64,000 nt of DNA, taken from Fibrobacter sp. UWP2. GTDB taxonomy: Bacteria; Fibrobacterota; Fibrobacteria; Fibrobacterales; Fibrobacteraceae. Position numbers and translations under genes: made by a program. The notes below the pieces were generated by a model that did not search any database, was not told the DNA's origin, and saw only the letters and a program-made list of their open reading frames with translations. Of the stretch, positions 51,953-60,233 are shown one piece after another; position 1 is the stretch's first letter; every line of letters starts with the position of its first letter. Location: NCBI RefSeq assembly GCF_900141705.1, contig NZ_FQYM01000008.1, positions 33,141 through 97,140 of the forward strand, given 5' to 3'.

Positions 51953-54562
51953 ATGGCAGAAAATTTTGATTCAAATTTTTCGTTTAATCAACAATTGTGG
52001 TATTACTATACCACAAACCGCGGAAAAATTCGCTCTCGTTATAATGATCTCACTAGGAAATTCCTTGCTTATAATGACAGCGAAGAAAATTCGCATGCTT
52101 TTCTACGAAAGCCTCAATTCGAAGCTCTAGAAATGTACGTGTTCGTGAAGGAATTTATGAACAACAAACAAGTCTATGAGATGTTCGATGATTGGCGCCA
52201 TAAAAGAGACCGTTTTTCGGATGCATCATACTACTCAATTGATAAAGGCGGCCAAATTCATCTTTTTGATGCACCAACAGAAAAGCAAACCGACACGCTC
52301 TTCAAGCAAATGAAAAAGTTCCGGGAAAACTACCCCAACTACATCTATGCTCTCACGATGGGTCTTGGCAAGACCATCCTCATGGCCACCTGTATTTTTT
52401 ATGAATTTTTGTTGGCAAAAAAGTATCCGAGTGATAAGCGATTCTGCCATAATGCACTCGTATTTGCGCCTGACAAAACAGTTCTTCAATCTCTTCGCGA
52501 AATCATGACTTTTGATAAAACGAAAGTCGTTCCGATGGAATATGCACGAGTACTTGACTCTAACATCAAGTTTCATTTTTTGGACGAAACAGGGACAATC
52601 CTGCATACGATTGATGATTCCGATTTCAATATCATCATATCCAATACGCAGAAAATTATCGTGAAGAAAAAACGCAAAGACACTTCTGCTGCCGAAACAC
52701 TTTTCAGTGGTTCCGGATCGTTACTTTCTGCTGTTTATGGGACTAATAGTGAGGACGATGATGATGCATGGGATCCAACATCTTTGATGGATAATCAACG
52801 ATTCAAGAAACTCTGTCGTCTCCCACAACTTGGCGTTTATGTAGATGAAGCGCACCATCTTTTTGGTGCTGATTTGGAGAAAGAAATCAGGTCGAGTGGA
52901 GCGAATAAGACAAGCCTTCGTGATACAATCAATTTGCTTGCTGCTAATACTTCAATCGTCGCTTGTTACAACTATACGGGTACTCCGTATGTCAAAAATC
53001 AACTTTTGCCAGAAGTTGTTTATGCGTACGGTTTGCGAGAATCCATTTGGAATGGATTCCTCAAAGATGCCGATCCGCTCGGCTTTGAAAATGTAAAGAA
53101 TGAAGAATTTCTCTCTGCAGCTGTAACGACATTCTGGGAACGCTATGGTGGAAAAACTTATGAGGGATTGAATCCAAAACTTGCAATCTATGCCGCAGGA
53201 GTAGAAGAAGCCGCTACTGAGGTAAAGCCTACTCTTGAGAAAATTCTTGCAAAACTTGGTGTTTCTGCTTCGAAAATTCTCTTGAATGTCGGTGATGCAA
53301 AATACACAAAGAACGATGATATTAGAGATTTCAACAACCTTGATGTTGTTGGTGCCGAAGGAAATGAAAAGCAATTCATAATTCTTGTTGAAAAAGGCAA
53401 AGAAGGCTGGAATTGTCGATCGCTCTTTGGTGTTGCTCTTTTCCGCAGTCCAAGTTCGAAGATATTCGTTCTTCAAGCAACAATGCGCTGCCTCCGAGCA
53501 ATTACAGAAGAACGGTTGACCGCAACGGTATTTCTCTCCAAGGAAAACTATGATACCCTAGATCAAGAACTCCATAAAAATTTCAATATGGAACTCAAGG
53601 ATATCAAGAAACCGGCTAACGATGATCGTCACAAATATCAGGTGCGTGTTGTTCCCCCTCCTCGGAAAATCACTCTCAAACGAGTTTGGCACGAATATAC
53701 GCTTCATGAAAAAGAATATTCTGAACCAGTCAATTTTAAATTAGTTGATGCCGACCTTTCGAAATATGCAAGCATCATGTACGAACGAGATAGTCTCGCT
53801 CATGAAAGCGCTGTCAAAGAAAAAAATGTGGATTATCTACAAGAAAATAGGAAGTATAGCGAAATTACTCTTGTTGGAGAAGTTGCTCGTTACCTAAATA
53901 TTTCTTGTGTTCTAGTCTCAAAAATCATTCGTGAGTCAACTGATGGAGCTGAAATAGTCCTCAATGCAGTCAACCGCTACAATGCTGTTTTGACTGATTT
54001 TGTTATTCCAACTATATTCCATGCACTTTTTGACATAACATCAGAAATAAAAACAGAGGATAAAGAACTAATCTTGTTGCGTGAGCCGAAGGAGGGCGGT
54101 TATTATGAGTTTTCCGCAAAGGATGACCTTGTACTTACAAATCGCTATCCCGGTTTCACACCTGAACAAATCAAGAAAAGTTTCCATGCGGATACATACT
54201 GTTTTGACTCCATTCCTGAAAGGGAGTGTTTTTTGCAGTATATCACAAGCGGGAAAGTTGCTGAAGTGTATTTTACTGGAATGTTTACTTCCAATCAAGG
54301 TGACCTTTCTGTTCATTATTACGATCCTGAATCAGGAAGAATTCGTCAATATTACCCAGACTTTCTTGCAAAAATGACAGATGGTTCGTATCAATTGATT
54401 GAAGTTAAAGGCGATAATAAAATTGACGACATCGTGGTAAAGGCGAAACAAACTGCAGCTGAGGAAATGGCTATTGCAAGTGGAATCAAGTATCTCATGT
54501 ATGCAGGAAGCCAAGTTACTAGTTCGCATATTTTAGACGATATTCCAATAGCTGGTCAGTAA
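51953..54562 (+). CDS. Type III-like restriction subunit (Res)
   Basis: 869 residues. An SF2 helicase core: Walker A TMGLGKTILMATC (from residue 135), DEAH (D298-E-A-H301), the SAT-equivalent YTGTPY, and a second RecA domain with GKEGWNCRSLFGVALFRSPS and QATMRCLRA. The C-terminal PD-(D/E)XK nuclease is visible as YYPDFLAKM...QLIEVKGD (about residues 799-820). Such subunits translocate on or switch along DNA and cut when two unmodified sites meet. The ATG follows the mod stop with no gap (TAAATG), so the two are co-translated. A strong terminator follows. Together with UvrD it forms a three-gene defence-type operon. Confidence 0.88.
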   Translation: MAENFDSNFSFNQQLWYYYTTNRGKIRSRYNDLTRKFLAYNDSEENSHAFLRKPQFEALEMYVFVKEFMNNKQVYEMFDDWRHKRDRFSDASYYSIDKGGQIHLFDAPTEKQTDTLFKQMKKFRENYPNYIYALTMGLGKTILMATCIFYEFLLAKKYPSDKRFCHNALVFAPDKTVLQSLREIMTFDKTKVVPMEYARVLDSNIKFHFLDETGTILHTIDDSDFNIIISNTQKIIVKKKRKDTSAAETLFSGSGSLLSAVYGTNSEDDDDAWDPTSLMDNQRFKKLCRLPQLGVYVDEAHHLFGADLEKEIRSSGANKTSLRDTINLLAANTSIVACYNYTGTPYVKNQLLPEVVYAYGLRESIWNGFLKDADPLGFENVKNEEFLSAAVTTFWERYGGKTYEGLNPKLAIYAAGVEEAATEVKPTLEKILAKLGVSASKILLNVGDAKYTKNDDIRDFNNLDVVGAEGNEKQFIILVEKGKEGWNCRSLFGVALFRSPSSKIFVLQATMRCLRAITEERLTATVFLSKENYDTLDQELHKNFNMELKDIKKPANDDRHKYQVRVVPPPRKITLKRVWHEYTLHEKEYSEPVNFKLVDADLSKYASIMYERDSLAHESAVKEKNVDYLQENRKYSEITLVGEVARYLNISCVLVSKIIRESTDGAEIVLNAVNRYNAVLTDFVIPTIFHALFDITSEIKTEDKELILLREPKEGGYYEFSAKDDLVLTNRYPGFTPEQIKKSFHADTYCFDSIPERECFLQYITSGKVAEVYFTGMFTSNQGDLSVHYYDPESGRIRQYYPDFLAKMTDGSYQLIEVKGDNKIDDIVVKAKQTAAEEMAIASGIKYLMYAGSQVTSSHILDDIPIAGQ

Positions 54563-54571
54563 AAAATGCTA

Positions 54572-54597
54572 AAAGGGGTCGTTTTCGACCCCTTTTT
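54572..54597 (+). terminator. Rho-independent terminator
   Basis: AAAGGGGTCG and CGACCCCTTT (54572-54595) form a perfect 10-base stem with loop TTTT, followed by T-rich sequence. It ends the UvrD-Mod-Res operon. Confidence 0.92.
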
Positions 54598-54599
54598 AA

Positions 54600-54900
54600 T
54601 GTTACAGATTTCAGTAATTTTAAATAAGGCAAATTCGCCATATTTAGAATTCGCGTTAGGGATAGTGACCCGATAGGGCGGAGACGCACAATGGAGATCC
54701 CCGCCTTCGCGGGGATGACAAGGGTAAGGCTCCGTTTTATGAGGTTGGGCGGGAACGGAGTGAACCGGGCAACCCATAAAATATAGCCCGACCCACGCCA
54801 GTGGGAAACGCCCAAATGCAAAGGGGCGAACCGTTGCAGAAACCTCCTCGGCTCGGTCATGGGCAAGCGAGCTTGCCCGCGACTCTCGCCTTGCGGGGTT
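54600..54900. other. Intergenic junction sequence before the second leuS copy
   Basis: No gene is seen in these 300 bases. They contain a GATCCCCGCCTTCGCGGGGAT hairpin unit (near 54694; also written ATCCCCGC/GCGGGGAT) related to the repeats near 46350, and GC-rich spacer up to the exact point (54901) where leuS homology begins. The ATG at 54859 that opens an in-frame ORF into the leuS fragment appears fortuitous. Confidence 0.5.
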
Positions 54901-55743
54901 TTCCAGAAGCTCTTCAACCAGGGCATGATTCTTGCCTTCGCTTACGAAGACGCCGCTGGCTCCAAGGTCCCCACCGACGAAGTCGAGGAGAAGAACGGAA
55001 AGTTCTTCAAGAAGGGAACCGACATCGAACTCAAGCAGATCGTGGCGAAGATGAGTAAGTCCCTCAAGAACGTCGTGAACCCGGATGACGTGGTGCGCGA
55101 CTACGGTGCCGACAGCCTTCGTTTGTACGAAATGTTCATGGGCCCGCTGGACGCCGTGAAGCCTTGGCAGACCAAGGGTATCGAAGGCATGAACCGCTTC
55201 CTCGGCCGCGCCTGGCGCTCCGTTGTTGGCGACAGCGATGAAGCCCCGGTGTTCGTTGATGAAACTGCCCCTGAAGCCATCGAGAAGGTGATGCACCAGA
55301 CCGTCATCAAGGTCACGAGCGACATCGAGAACATGAGCTTCAACACCGCGATTAGCCAGCTGATGATCTTCAACAACGAAATGATGAAGATGGACAAGCG
55401 CTACCGCGAGCCGTGCGAAACGTTCGTCAAGTTGCTGCACCCGTTTGCCCCGCATATCGCCGAAGAAATGTGGAGCATCCTCGGTCACAACGAATCGCTC
55501 ACGAACGTCGCCTGGCCGGAAGCCGACCACTCCAAGGCCGTGGAAAACACCGTGGAAGTCGTGTTCCAGGTGAATGGCAAGGTCCGCGCCAAGGCAAGTG
55601 TAGCGAAGGACATGGATAAGGCCGCCCTCGAAAAGCTCGCCATGGAAAACGAAAGAGTGAAGGAGTTTATGAAGGGAATGCAGGTCGTCAAGGCAATTGT
55701 TGTGCCTGGTAAGTTGGTCAACATCGTTGTCAAGCCGGCATAA
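54901..55743 (+). pseudogene. leuS 3' fragment, second copy (residues 618-897)
   Basis: The 843 bases are almost identical to the end of intact leuS and encode its last 280 residues unchanged, including KMSKS, the anticodon-binding domain and the C-terminal [17 protein letters not shown]. The synthetase active-site N-terminal two thirds are missing, so it cannot charge tRNA. An upstream in-frame ATG (54859) would give a 294-residue protein, but without a ribosome binding site. It marks the junction between the restriction module and the RiPP module. Confidence 0.9.
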
Positions 55744-55772
55744 AAATGAGCCTGCCCCGGACTCGTTCCGGG

Positions 55773-55823
55773 GTGAAGTCCATCGTGGTCCCGGGCAAGC
55801 TCGTGAACATCGTGGTGAAGTGA
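55773..55823 (+). pseudogene. Remnant of a displaced leuS C-terminus (copy 2)
   Basis: Seventeen codons again read [16 protein letters not shown] then stop (TGA here, TAG in copy 1), 30 bases behind the fragment's stop. Codons differ slightly from copy 1 (GTGAACATC against GTGAATATC), showing that the two remnants have drifted. Confidence 0.75.
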
Positions 55824-55933
55824 CGCGACCTTCGGTCGTGTCATCCTGAGCGGAGGCGCATCGCGCCGAAGCCGAAGGATCTAGGAGGGGAAAGCCTTCC
55901 CCTCGCTACAGCCCCGGCCCCACCCTTATAGTC

Positions 55934-55962
55934 ACGCCCACTCATTTGAGTGGGCGTCTTTT
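55934..55962 (+). terminator. Terminator-like hairpin behind second leuS copy
   Basis: ACGCCCACTCA and TGAGTGGGCGT (55934-55957) form a perfect 11-base stem, followed by CTTTTGTT. It is in the same place and flanks as the hairpin at 42992-43019 but with an unrelated stem sequence. Confidence 0.75.
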
Positions 55963-55976
55963 GTTATAACCCGTCC

Positions 55977-56043
55977 CTGGTCGGGTCTTCCGCTACCCCT
56001 TCTAACGGACGCTCAGCCGCCGCGCCCGTAACGCCCGGGCTTG
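55977..56043 (+). repeat. Island boundary repeat, copy 2
   Basis: Matches 43031-43096 with few changes (CTGGTCGGGTCTTCCGCTAC through CGCCCGGGCTTG). It lies between the leuS remnant and the first gene of module 2, as copy 1 does for module 1. Confidence 0.7.
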
Positions 56044-56046
56044 AAG

Positions 56047-56451
56047 CTATTGTAGCATGGCGGAAAATTCTTGCAGACTTCTCAAGATTAGTTTTGGAAA
56101 ATCTATTTCTTGAAGAATTTTGAAATGCGAATCGTTCGATACGATGAATGTTGCGTTTCCGGCAATAGCGCAGTCGACAAACTTGTTGTCGTCTGAATCA
56201 TCCTTTATAAGGTTGAACCTAAAGAATGTGTCAATAAACTCTACGGAAGGGGCGTTCAAAAGAGTTTGAATGACATTCGAGGCGATTATTGAATTTGTCT
56301 TTTGCTCAATAATTTCTTCATACTCGTCAAGGATTTCATTTGAAATACAAAGGGTGTATTTGCCTTCCTGTAAGCCTCGCCAGACATTGAAATAAGCTCC
56401 CCGCTTAGAAAGGGATGCTAAGAGGCAATTCGTATCAAGAACAATTCTCAT
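56047..56451 (-). CDS. PIN-domain toxin
   Basis: 134 residues. The PIN fold begins MRIVLDTNCLLASLSKRGAY with the first catalytic Asp at 6. LCISNEILDEYEEII carries the Glu region. DSDDNKFVDCAIAGNATFIV and SNDSHF provide the later acidic residues. This matches the 'putative toxin component, PIN family' group, which are Mg-dependent RNases. The antitoxin gene upstream overlaps it by 4 bases. The pair sits directly behind the leuS-end repeat, as YafQ/DinJ does within module 1. Confidence 0.85.
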   Translation of the reverse strand: MRIVLDTNCLLASLSKRGAYFNVWRGLQEGKYTLCISNEILDEYEEIIEQKTNSIIASNVIQTLLNAPSVEFIDTFFRFNLIKDDSDDNKFVDCAIAGNATFIVSNDSHFKILQEIDFPKLILRSLQEFSAMLQ

Positions 56452-56669
56452 ATGTTCTTGTAGGGTGTCCGAAGGTGTTCGTTCAAGACAGCTTCATTCT
56501 TTTCGTTGTCCCACTCGCCGGACTCCCACAGAGCGTCCATGCCGTTCTCGACACGCTTGGCGAAAACATCCGTCAAGGCAACGCGAATCTCTTCCAGGGA
56601 TTTGGAATCCTTGGCAAATGAAAACATCTTTAAAAGATGCAATTGAGTCGGGTTCAGGACGGTTTCCAT
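56448..56669 (-). CDS. Antitoxin of the PIN pair
   Basis: 73 residues from the ATG at 56669, which has GGAG 7 bases upstream; an in-frame ATG at 56681 would add four residues. It begins METVLNPTQLHLLKMFSFAK, a pattern I associate with small antitoxins next to PIN toxins, and has an acidic, helical C-terminal half (VENGMDALWESGEWDNEK). It overlaps the toxin by 4 bases. Expected role: binding the toxin and repressing the shared promoter. Confidence 0.7.
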   Translation of the reverse strand: METVLNPTQLHLLKMFSFAKDSKSLEEIRVALTDVFAKRVENGMDALWESGEWDNEKNEAVLNEHLRTPYKNI

Positions 56670-56882
56670 AGGTCGCTCCATGTTTCTAAAGAGGAATATA
56701 CATTATTTATGTGTGATTTGTCACCCTCATTCCAAGTAGGAATACTACGCTGGCTTTACAATTAGCCTCAAATTCACCATTTTCTTTAAGAAATTGTTCG
56801 TTTTTGTAAACTTTTTGAGCGCTTCGCCGCTTTTTATGTTACTTTTAAAGAGTAAAAGAGTTTTTGCTCTTGCCCTCTGAAC

Positions 56883-57065
56883 GAAATCTAGACAATTTCC
56901 CTAACCGAGGACAAGGCAAGCGCTCACGCAGGTATGCCGTTTTGCGGCGTATCTCGGTTTGCTGTGTAAGCAACAGCCCTATTGGGGCGTGGGTCGTTTG
57001 CGTTTATCGGTTAGTGGCTGTCTAGAGCCCCGTTCAGGTAAATGCAACGATCTGCGCCTTTTTTG
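56883..57065 (+). ncRNA. Candidate structured RNA, copy B
   Basis: About 183 bases matching copy A at 46741-46984. Hairpin 1 is GAAAT-CTAGACA-ATTTC (56883-56899), identical. Hairpin 2 is GGTATGCCG/CGGCGTATC (56931-56953), where the outer five pairs differ from copy A on both sides yet still pair. The variable hairpin TTGCT...AGCAA is shorter. GGGGCGTGGGTCG follows, then TGCGTTTATC/GGTAAATGCA (56999-57046) enclosing GGCT-GTCTAG-AGCC (57016-57029), and a closing AAGGC/GCCTT (56913-56917 with 57056-57060) with a T-run. It lies 77 bases before the membrane protein gene that heads the RiPP module. Confidence 0.6.
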
Positions 57066-57141
57066 TATCCATACAAAATTTGGCGAGGCTCTTTGTAGAG
57101 CAGGGGCGAACTCCGGATGTTTAACAGAAGGAATGGTGCCT

Positions 57142-57774
57142 ATGGAAGACGAAGAATTCTCCGAACGTCCCGGTTTTCTCAAAAAAATCGGAAATTTTTT
57201 CAGCTTGCTCGATAGCGAAATCATCTTTCTTCACATGCGTTTTGTGAAGAATATTCTAGATAGGGAGTCGCAGGCTCGGGAACAAGGCCTTATCGCTAAA
57301 AGACTTCGTTTTGAGACGGTTGGAGCCTTCATTATTTGGCTTGTGGCTCTCCCTTGTCATGCGTCGAAATATTCCACACACAAATATAAGCAGGCGTTTG
57401 TCCGTTTTGTTATTTCGGCAGTTCTCGCTTTTTTGCCGATGACGCTATTGTCGGTCTTTGTTGATCAGGTCTGTCCGTCTTACAAGGAATTTTTTAAGGA
57501 TAACATTTTCATTGTTTGGACCGTGATGACGGTGCTGTCTCTGCTCTTTTTTGTGAAATTTGGTTTGGTTTTAATAAGAATTGTCTCGTGTTTGCTGTTG
57601 CTTGCGATTCTCATTGCTTCGCTTGCGTTCACTGGTGATAGATCTCCCGAAACACGTTCGGTTATATGCATTGTAATCGAAGTGGTGGTAGGGGTGTTTT
57701 TCCTGCTATGGAATTTTTGGCCCAAGGAAAAAATGCAGGAAGACGTAGAAGCTGAAGAAGATTTCGAAGATTGA
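57142..57774 (+). CDS. Inner-membrane protein, unknown
   Basis: 210 residues from the ATG at 57142, the start best spaced from AAGGA at 57128. An acidic N-terminus and an amphipathic region (about 1-60) are followed by four hydrophobic helices (about 65-85, 90-115, 125-150 and 155-200) and a strongly acidic tail (EDVEAEEDFED). No family recognised. It lies between the candidate RNA and the RiPP precursor and may be an immunity, sensing or transport factor for the peptide, though only its position supports this. Confidence 0.6.
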   Translation: MEDEEFSERPGFLKKIGNFFSLLDSEIIFLHMRFVKNILDRESQAREQGLIAKRLRFETVGAFIIWLVALPCHASKYSTHKYKQAFVRFVISAVLAFLPMTLLSVFVDQVCPSYKEFFKDNIFIVWTVMTVLSLLFFVKFGLVLIRIVSCLLLLAILIASLAFTGDRSPETRSVICIVIEVVVGVFFLLWNFWPKEKMQEDVEAEEDFED

Positions 57775-57822
57775 TTTTATGGTCTCCTAGGAGCCACATA
57801 GTAACGATAGGGACCACAAAAA

Positions 57823-57838
57823 ATTTGCATATGCAAAT
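57823..57838. promoter_or_regulatory. Candidate operator of the RiPP operon
   Basis: ATTTGCATATGCAAAT is a perfect 16-base palindrome 70 bases before the precursor ATG. It is likely a regulator site. A CCCGC/GCGGG dyad lies between it and the gene. Confidence 0.45.
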
Positions 57839-57908
57839 CACGCTGTGTTGAAACCCGCGCGACATGGTGTGCAACAGAATGCGGGATAACATACTCTAGA
57901 GGTATATT

Positions 57909-58049
57909 ATGAAAACAATAAAGAAAATGGCTTACAAGAAGCCGCGTCTGATTGCAAAAAACAATCCGACCGGAAGCTTTGCTGCTGGTTGCCCGTCGGA
58001 TACTCGTTGTGGCTCGCAAAGTTGCCTTAACTGCGAACGTACTGAGTAA
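57909..58049 (+). CDS. Cys-rich RiPP precursor peptide (46 aa), FibroRumin-like
   Basis: 46 residues: MKTIKKMAYKKPRLIAKNNP, then TGSFAAGCPSDTRCGSQSCL and NCERTE. The basic first half fits a leader. The second half is a Gly/Ser/Cys core with Cys at 28, 34, 39 and 42. AGAGGT lies about 6 bases upstream. Two radical SAM/SPASM genes follow within 3 kb on the same strand, the first with a PqqD-like peptide-binding domain. The NNPTGSFAAGCP segment matches my memory of the 'FibroRumin' Cys-rich RiPP family named for Fibrobacter and Ruminococcus. The likely modifications are thioether or other carbon-linked crosslinks. Identification rests on context and on that recollection. Confidence 0.75.
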   Translation: MKTIKKMAYKKPRLIAKNNPTGSFAAGCPSDTRCGSQSCLNCERTE

Positions 58050-58124
58050 GACGTAAATCAATTCTCCGACGCGATGGAGTAATATTCATCGCGTTTGGAT
58101 TTTTTTCATCAAAAAAGGATTTGT

Positions 58125-58343
58125 ATGATTGCTAATAATCAATTGCTTAAGGAAATTCTCTTAGAGCAGCTTCGTAATAATTTTTCTACAGACTTTTACA
58201 TTAATACTTTAATAAGATATAAAAATACATATGAGGATGAGGATATGGAGACTATTCGTCAAATGGTAGTTGAAGAAATACAGAACAAAGCGGAGGAATT
58301 AATTCGTCAAATCAACAGTATTCAATTTGGTAATAAGGAGTAA
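58125..58343 (+). CDS. Small helical protein of the RiPP operon (72 aa)
   Basis: 72 residues from the ATG at 58125, fixed by AAAAAAGGA 8 bases upstream. The sequence is mostly amphipathic helix (NQLLKEILLEQLRNNF, then EEIQNKAEELIRQINSI), acidic overall, with no Cys and no signal. It lies between the precursor and the 141-aa gene and is probably co-transcribed. It might be a chaperone or a second, Cys-free substrate; nothing decides this. Confidence 0.6.
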   Translation: MIANNQLLKEILLEQLRNNFSTDFYINTLIRYKNTYEDEDMETIRQMVVEEIQNKAEELIRQINSIQFGNKE

Positions 58344-58350
58344 ATATTGT

Positions 58351-58776
58351 ATGGGTGCTTTTAGAGACTCTTTAAAAAATATAAAAGAAGTTGCTAATAA
58401 GTCGATAGATTGTTCCATAAGTAATGTTGAGAAATCATATAATAATAGATTGAATGATGTAGAAAAAATTGTGAATGAAATCAAAAGAGAGTTTGAAAAT
58501 GATTGTGAAGATGAAAATTTTCACGATTTTTCTATTGAGAAATCAAAAAGAGAATCAAATAAGATACATGGACAAGATTTCTTCCTAACAATAAAAAAAG
58601 GTGAAAAAACTTGCGTAAGAATAATGATAGAGGTTTTTTACAGCAAGGCTGAATTTGACGTATACAAAGAAAAAGAAAAAATTTCCTCTTCAACAAACAT
58701 AAACGATTGCTGCGATATGGTTAAGCAAATAATCAACGATGTAATCTGTTCAAAGAATAACGAGGCTGATGTATAA
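58351..58776 (+). CDS. Unknown protein of the RiPP operon (141 aa)
   Basis: 141 residues from the ATG at 58351 with AAGGAG 10 bases upstream. The N-terminal half is a predicted coiled coil (KNIKEVANKSIDCSISNVEK, NNRLNDVEKIVNEIKREFEN). The C-terminal half looks like a small alpha/beta domain with DFFLTIKKGEKTCVRIMIEV and a CC pair near 125. Its stop overlaps the start of the first radical SAM gene (TAATG), so translation is coupled and a role in peptide maturation is plausible. No family recognised. Confidence 0.65.
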   Translation: MGAFRDSLKNIKEVANKSIDCSISNVEKSYNNRLNDVEKIVNEIKREFENDCEDENFHDFSIEKSKRESNKIHGQDFFLTIKKGEKTCVRIMIEVFYSKAEFDVYKEKEKISSSTNINDCCDMVKQIINDVICSKNNEADV

Positions 58777-60233
58777 TGTTCTATCGACAATCTCGTGACA
58801 CATTTATCCGGTCTATTGGTGAATATGGCTATATCTATAGTCAGCTTACCAAGCATGACCGCACCTATACTCAGGAAGGTGGTGCATTTCTTAAAGCTCT
58901 CTCTCGCGAGCCTCAGAGCTTAGAAATGCTTGCTGTAAAGGCCTGCGAATGCTTTGAAGGAATCACTCCATTAGATATTCAGACGGATATGCAAGATTTT
59001 TTGGATTCCTTGGTTGCCGACCGCTACTTGGTTTCTGGAAATACTGTTGAAGAGTGTGCGGCAATGGATACCTATTTCAGCTATGCAGAAAATCCCAAAA
59101 CACTGTTCACGTATAATGCTCTGCAAAATTCCGATGATGAAAATCTCTATGCGGATACGCAAGATGTTTTAGGAGCATATTACCGTGAGCATCCGCAAAT
59201 CCATAGTTGTCAAATTGAAACAACAAATCGTTGCAATGAAAGGTGTATTCATTGCTATATTCCCCATGAACTGAAGAATGTGGTTTTGCCTTATGAAGTA
59301 ATTGAAAGCGTCCTTAACCAATTGCATGATTTGCGAGTGATGGGCTTGACGCTATCGGGTGGCGAATTTTTTACGCATCCTGATGCAGAAAAGATTTTGC
59401 GCAAGGCTCGTGAACTCGATTTTAGTTTTTATGTGCTGTCGAACATTACCTTGATTACACCGCATATGATTGATGTTCTTAAAGAAGTCAATCCGAATTA
59501 TGTACAGACATCGCTTTATAGTGTTATTCCTGAAGAACACGACCATATTACGCAACTTAAAGGCTCCTGTGCGAAAACCAAGGCTGCTATTGATGCGTTG
59601 ATTTCGGCGAATATCCCTGTACAAATCAGTTGCCCAGTGATGAAAACGAATTATCATACCTACAAAGATGTACTGAAATACGCTTATGAACGTAATTGTA
59701 AGGCTCGGACCGATTATGTAATGATGGCACGGTACGATTTTACGACGGATAATCTTGCGGAACGTTTGACTATTGAGCAGACTGAAGAATTACTCAAAGA
59801 TATTATTCAATTTGACAAAGATTATCTTGATTTTACGGATATGCCTGTTCGTCCAATATCACGGGAAGATTGGGGAAATCGTCCTTTCTGTGGGGTTGGT
59901 ATGAACAATCTCTGCATTGCAAGCGATGGTATTGTATATCCTTGCAGCGGTTGGCAGGGAATGGCGTGTGGTAATGTTCGTGAACAGTCTATCAAGGATA
60001 TTTGGGAAAAGTCTCCGCAATTGAATAAGCTCCGTAATCTTACCAAATCTGCTATTCCGCAATGCTATGATTGTGAAGATCGACAATTCTGTGCGCCTTG
60101 TCTTGTTCGTAATTTCAATGAAAGTGGTGGAGACTATTTGAAAGTGGCTCCGCACTTCTGTAAGGCAGCCCACTTGAATCGCAAACTTGTGGAAGAGGCC
60201 AAAGTTAGGAAAAGAGCAAAACAGAATGCCTAA
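58776..60233 (+). CDS. Radical SAM/SPASM peptide maturase with N-terminal recognition domain
   Basis: 485 residues. Residues ~1-95 look like a PqqD-like RiPP recognition element (TQEGGAFLKALSREPQSLEM, LVADRYLVSG). The radical SAM cluster motif is C153-NER-C157-IH-C160, with LSGGEFF as the GGE motif. The SPASM region from about 368 carries CGVGMNNLCIASDGIVYPCS and QCYDCEDRQFCAPC, the ligands of auxiliary iron-sulfur clusters. This architecture matches peptide maturases that bind a leader and crosslink Cys or other residues in the core, and I recall a FibroRumin maturase family of this type. It acts in the cytoplasm on the 46-aa precursor by inference. Confidence 0.88.
   Translation: MFYRQSRDTFIRSIGEYGYIYSQLTKHDRTYTQEGGAFLKALSREPQSLEMLAVKACECFEGITPLDIQTDMQDFLDSLVADRYLVSGNTVEECAAMDTYFSYAENPKTLFTYNALQNSDDENLYADTQDVLGAYYREHPQIHSCQIETTNRCNERCIHCYIPHELKNVVLPYEVIESVLNQLHDLRVMGLTLSGGEFFTHPDAEKILRKARELDFSFYVLSNITLITPHMIDVLKEVNPNYVQTSLYSVIPEEHDHITQLKGSCAKTKAAIDALISANIPVQISCPVMKTNYHTYKDVLKYAYERNCKARTDYVMMARYDFTTDNLAERLTIEQTEELLKDIIQFDKDYLDFTDMPVRPISREDWGNRPFCGVGMNNLCIASDGIVYPCSGWQGMACGNVREQSIKDIWEKSPQLNKLRNLTKSAIPQCYDCEDRQFCAPCLVRNFNESGGDYLKVAPHFCKAAHLNRKLVEEAKVRKRAKQNA

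Noticed and set aside
54859..55743. Second leuS copy as a functional 294-aa protein
   Set aside because: It lacks the N-terminal catalytic and editing parts and any ribosome binding site; the in-frame ATG lies in junction sequence.
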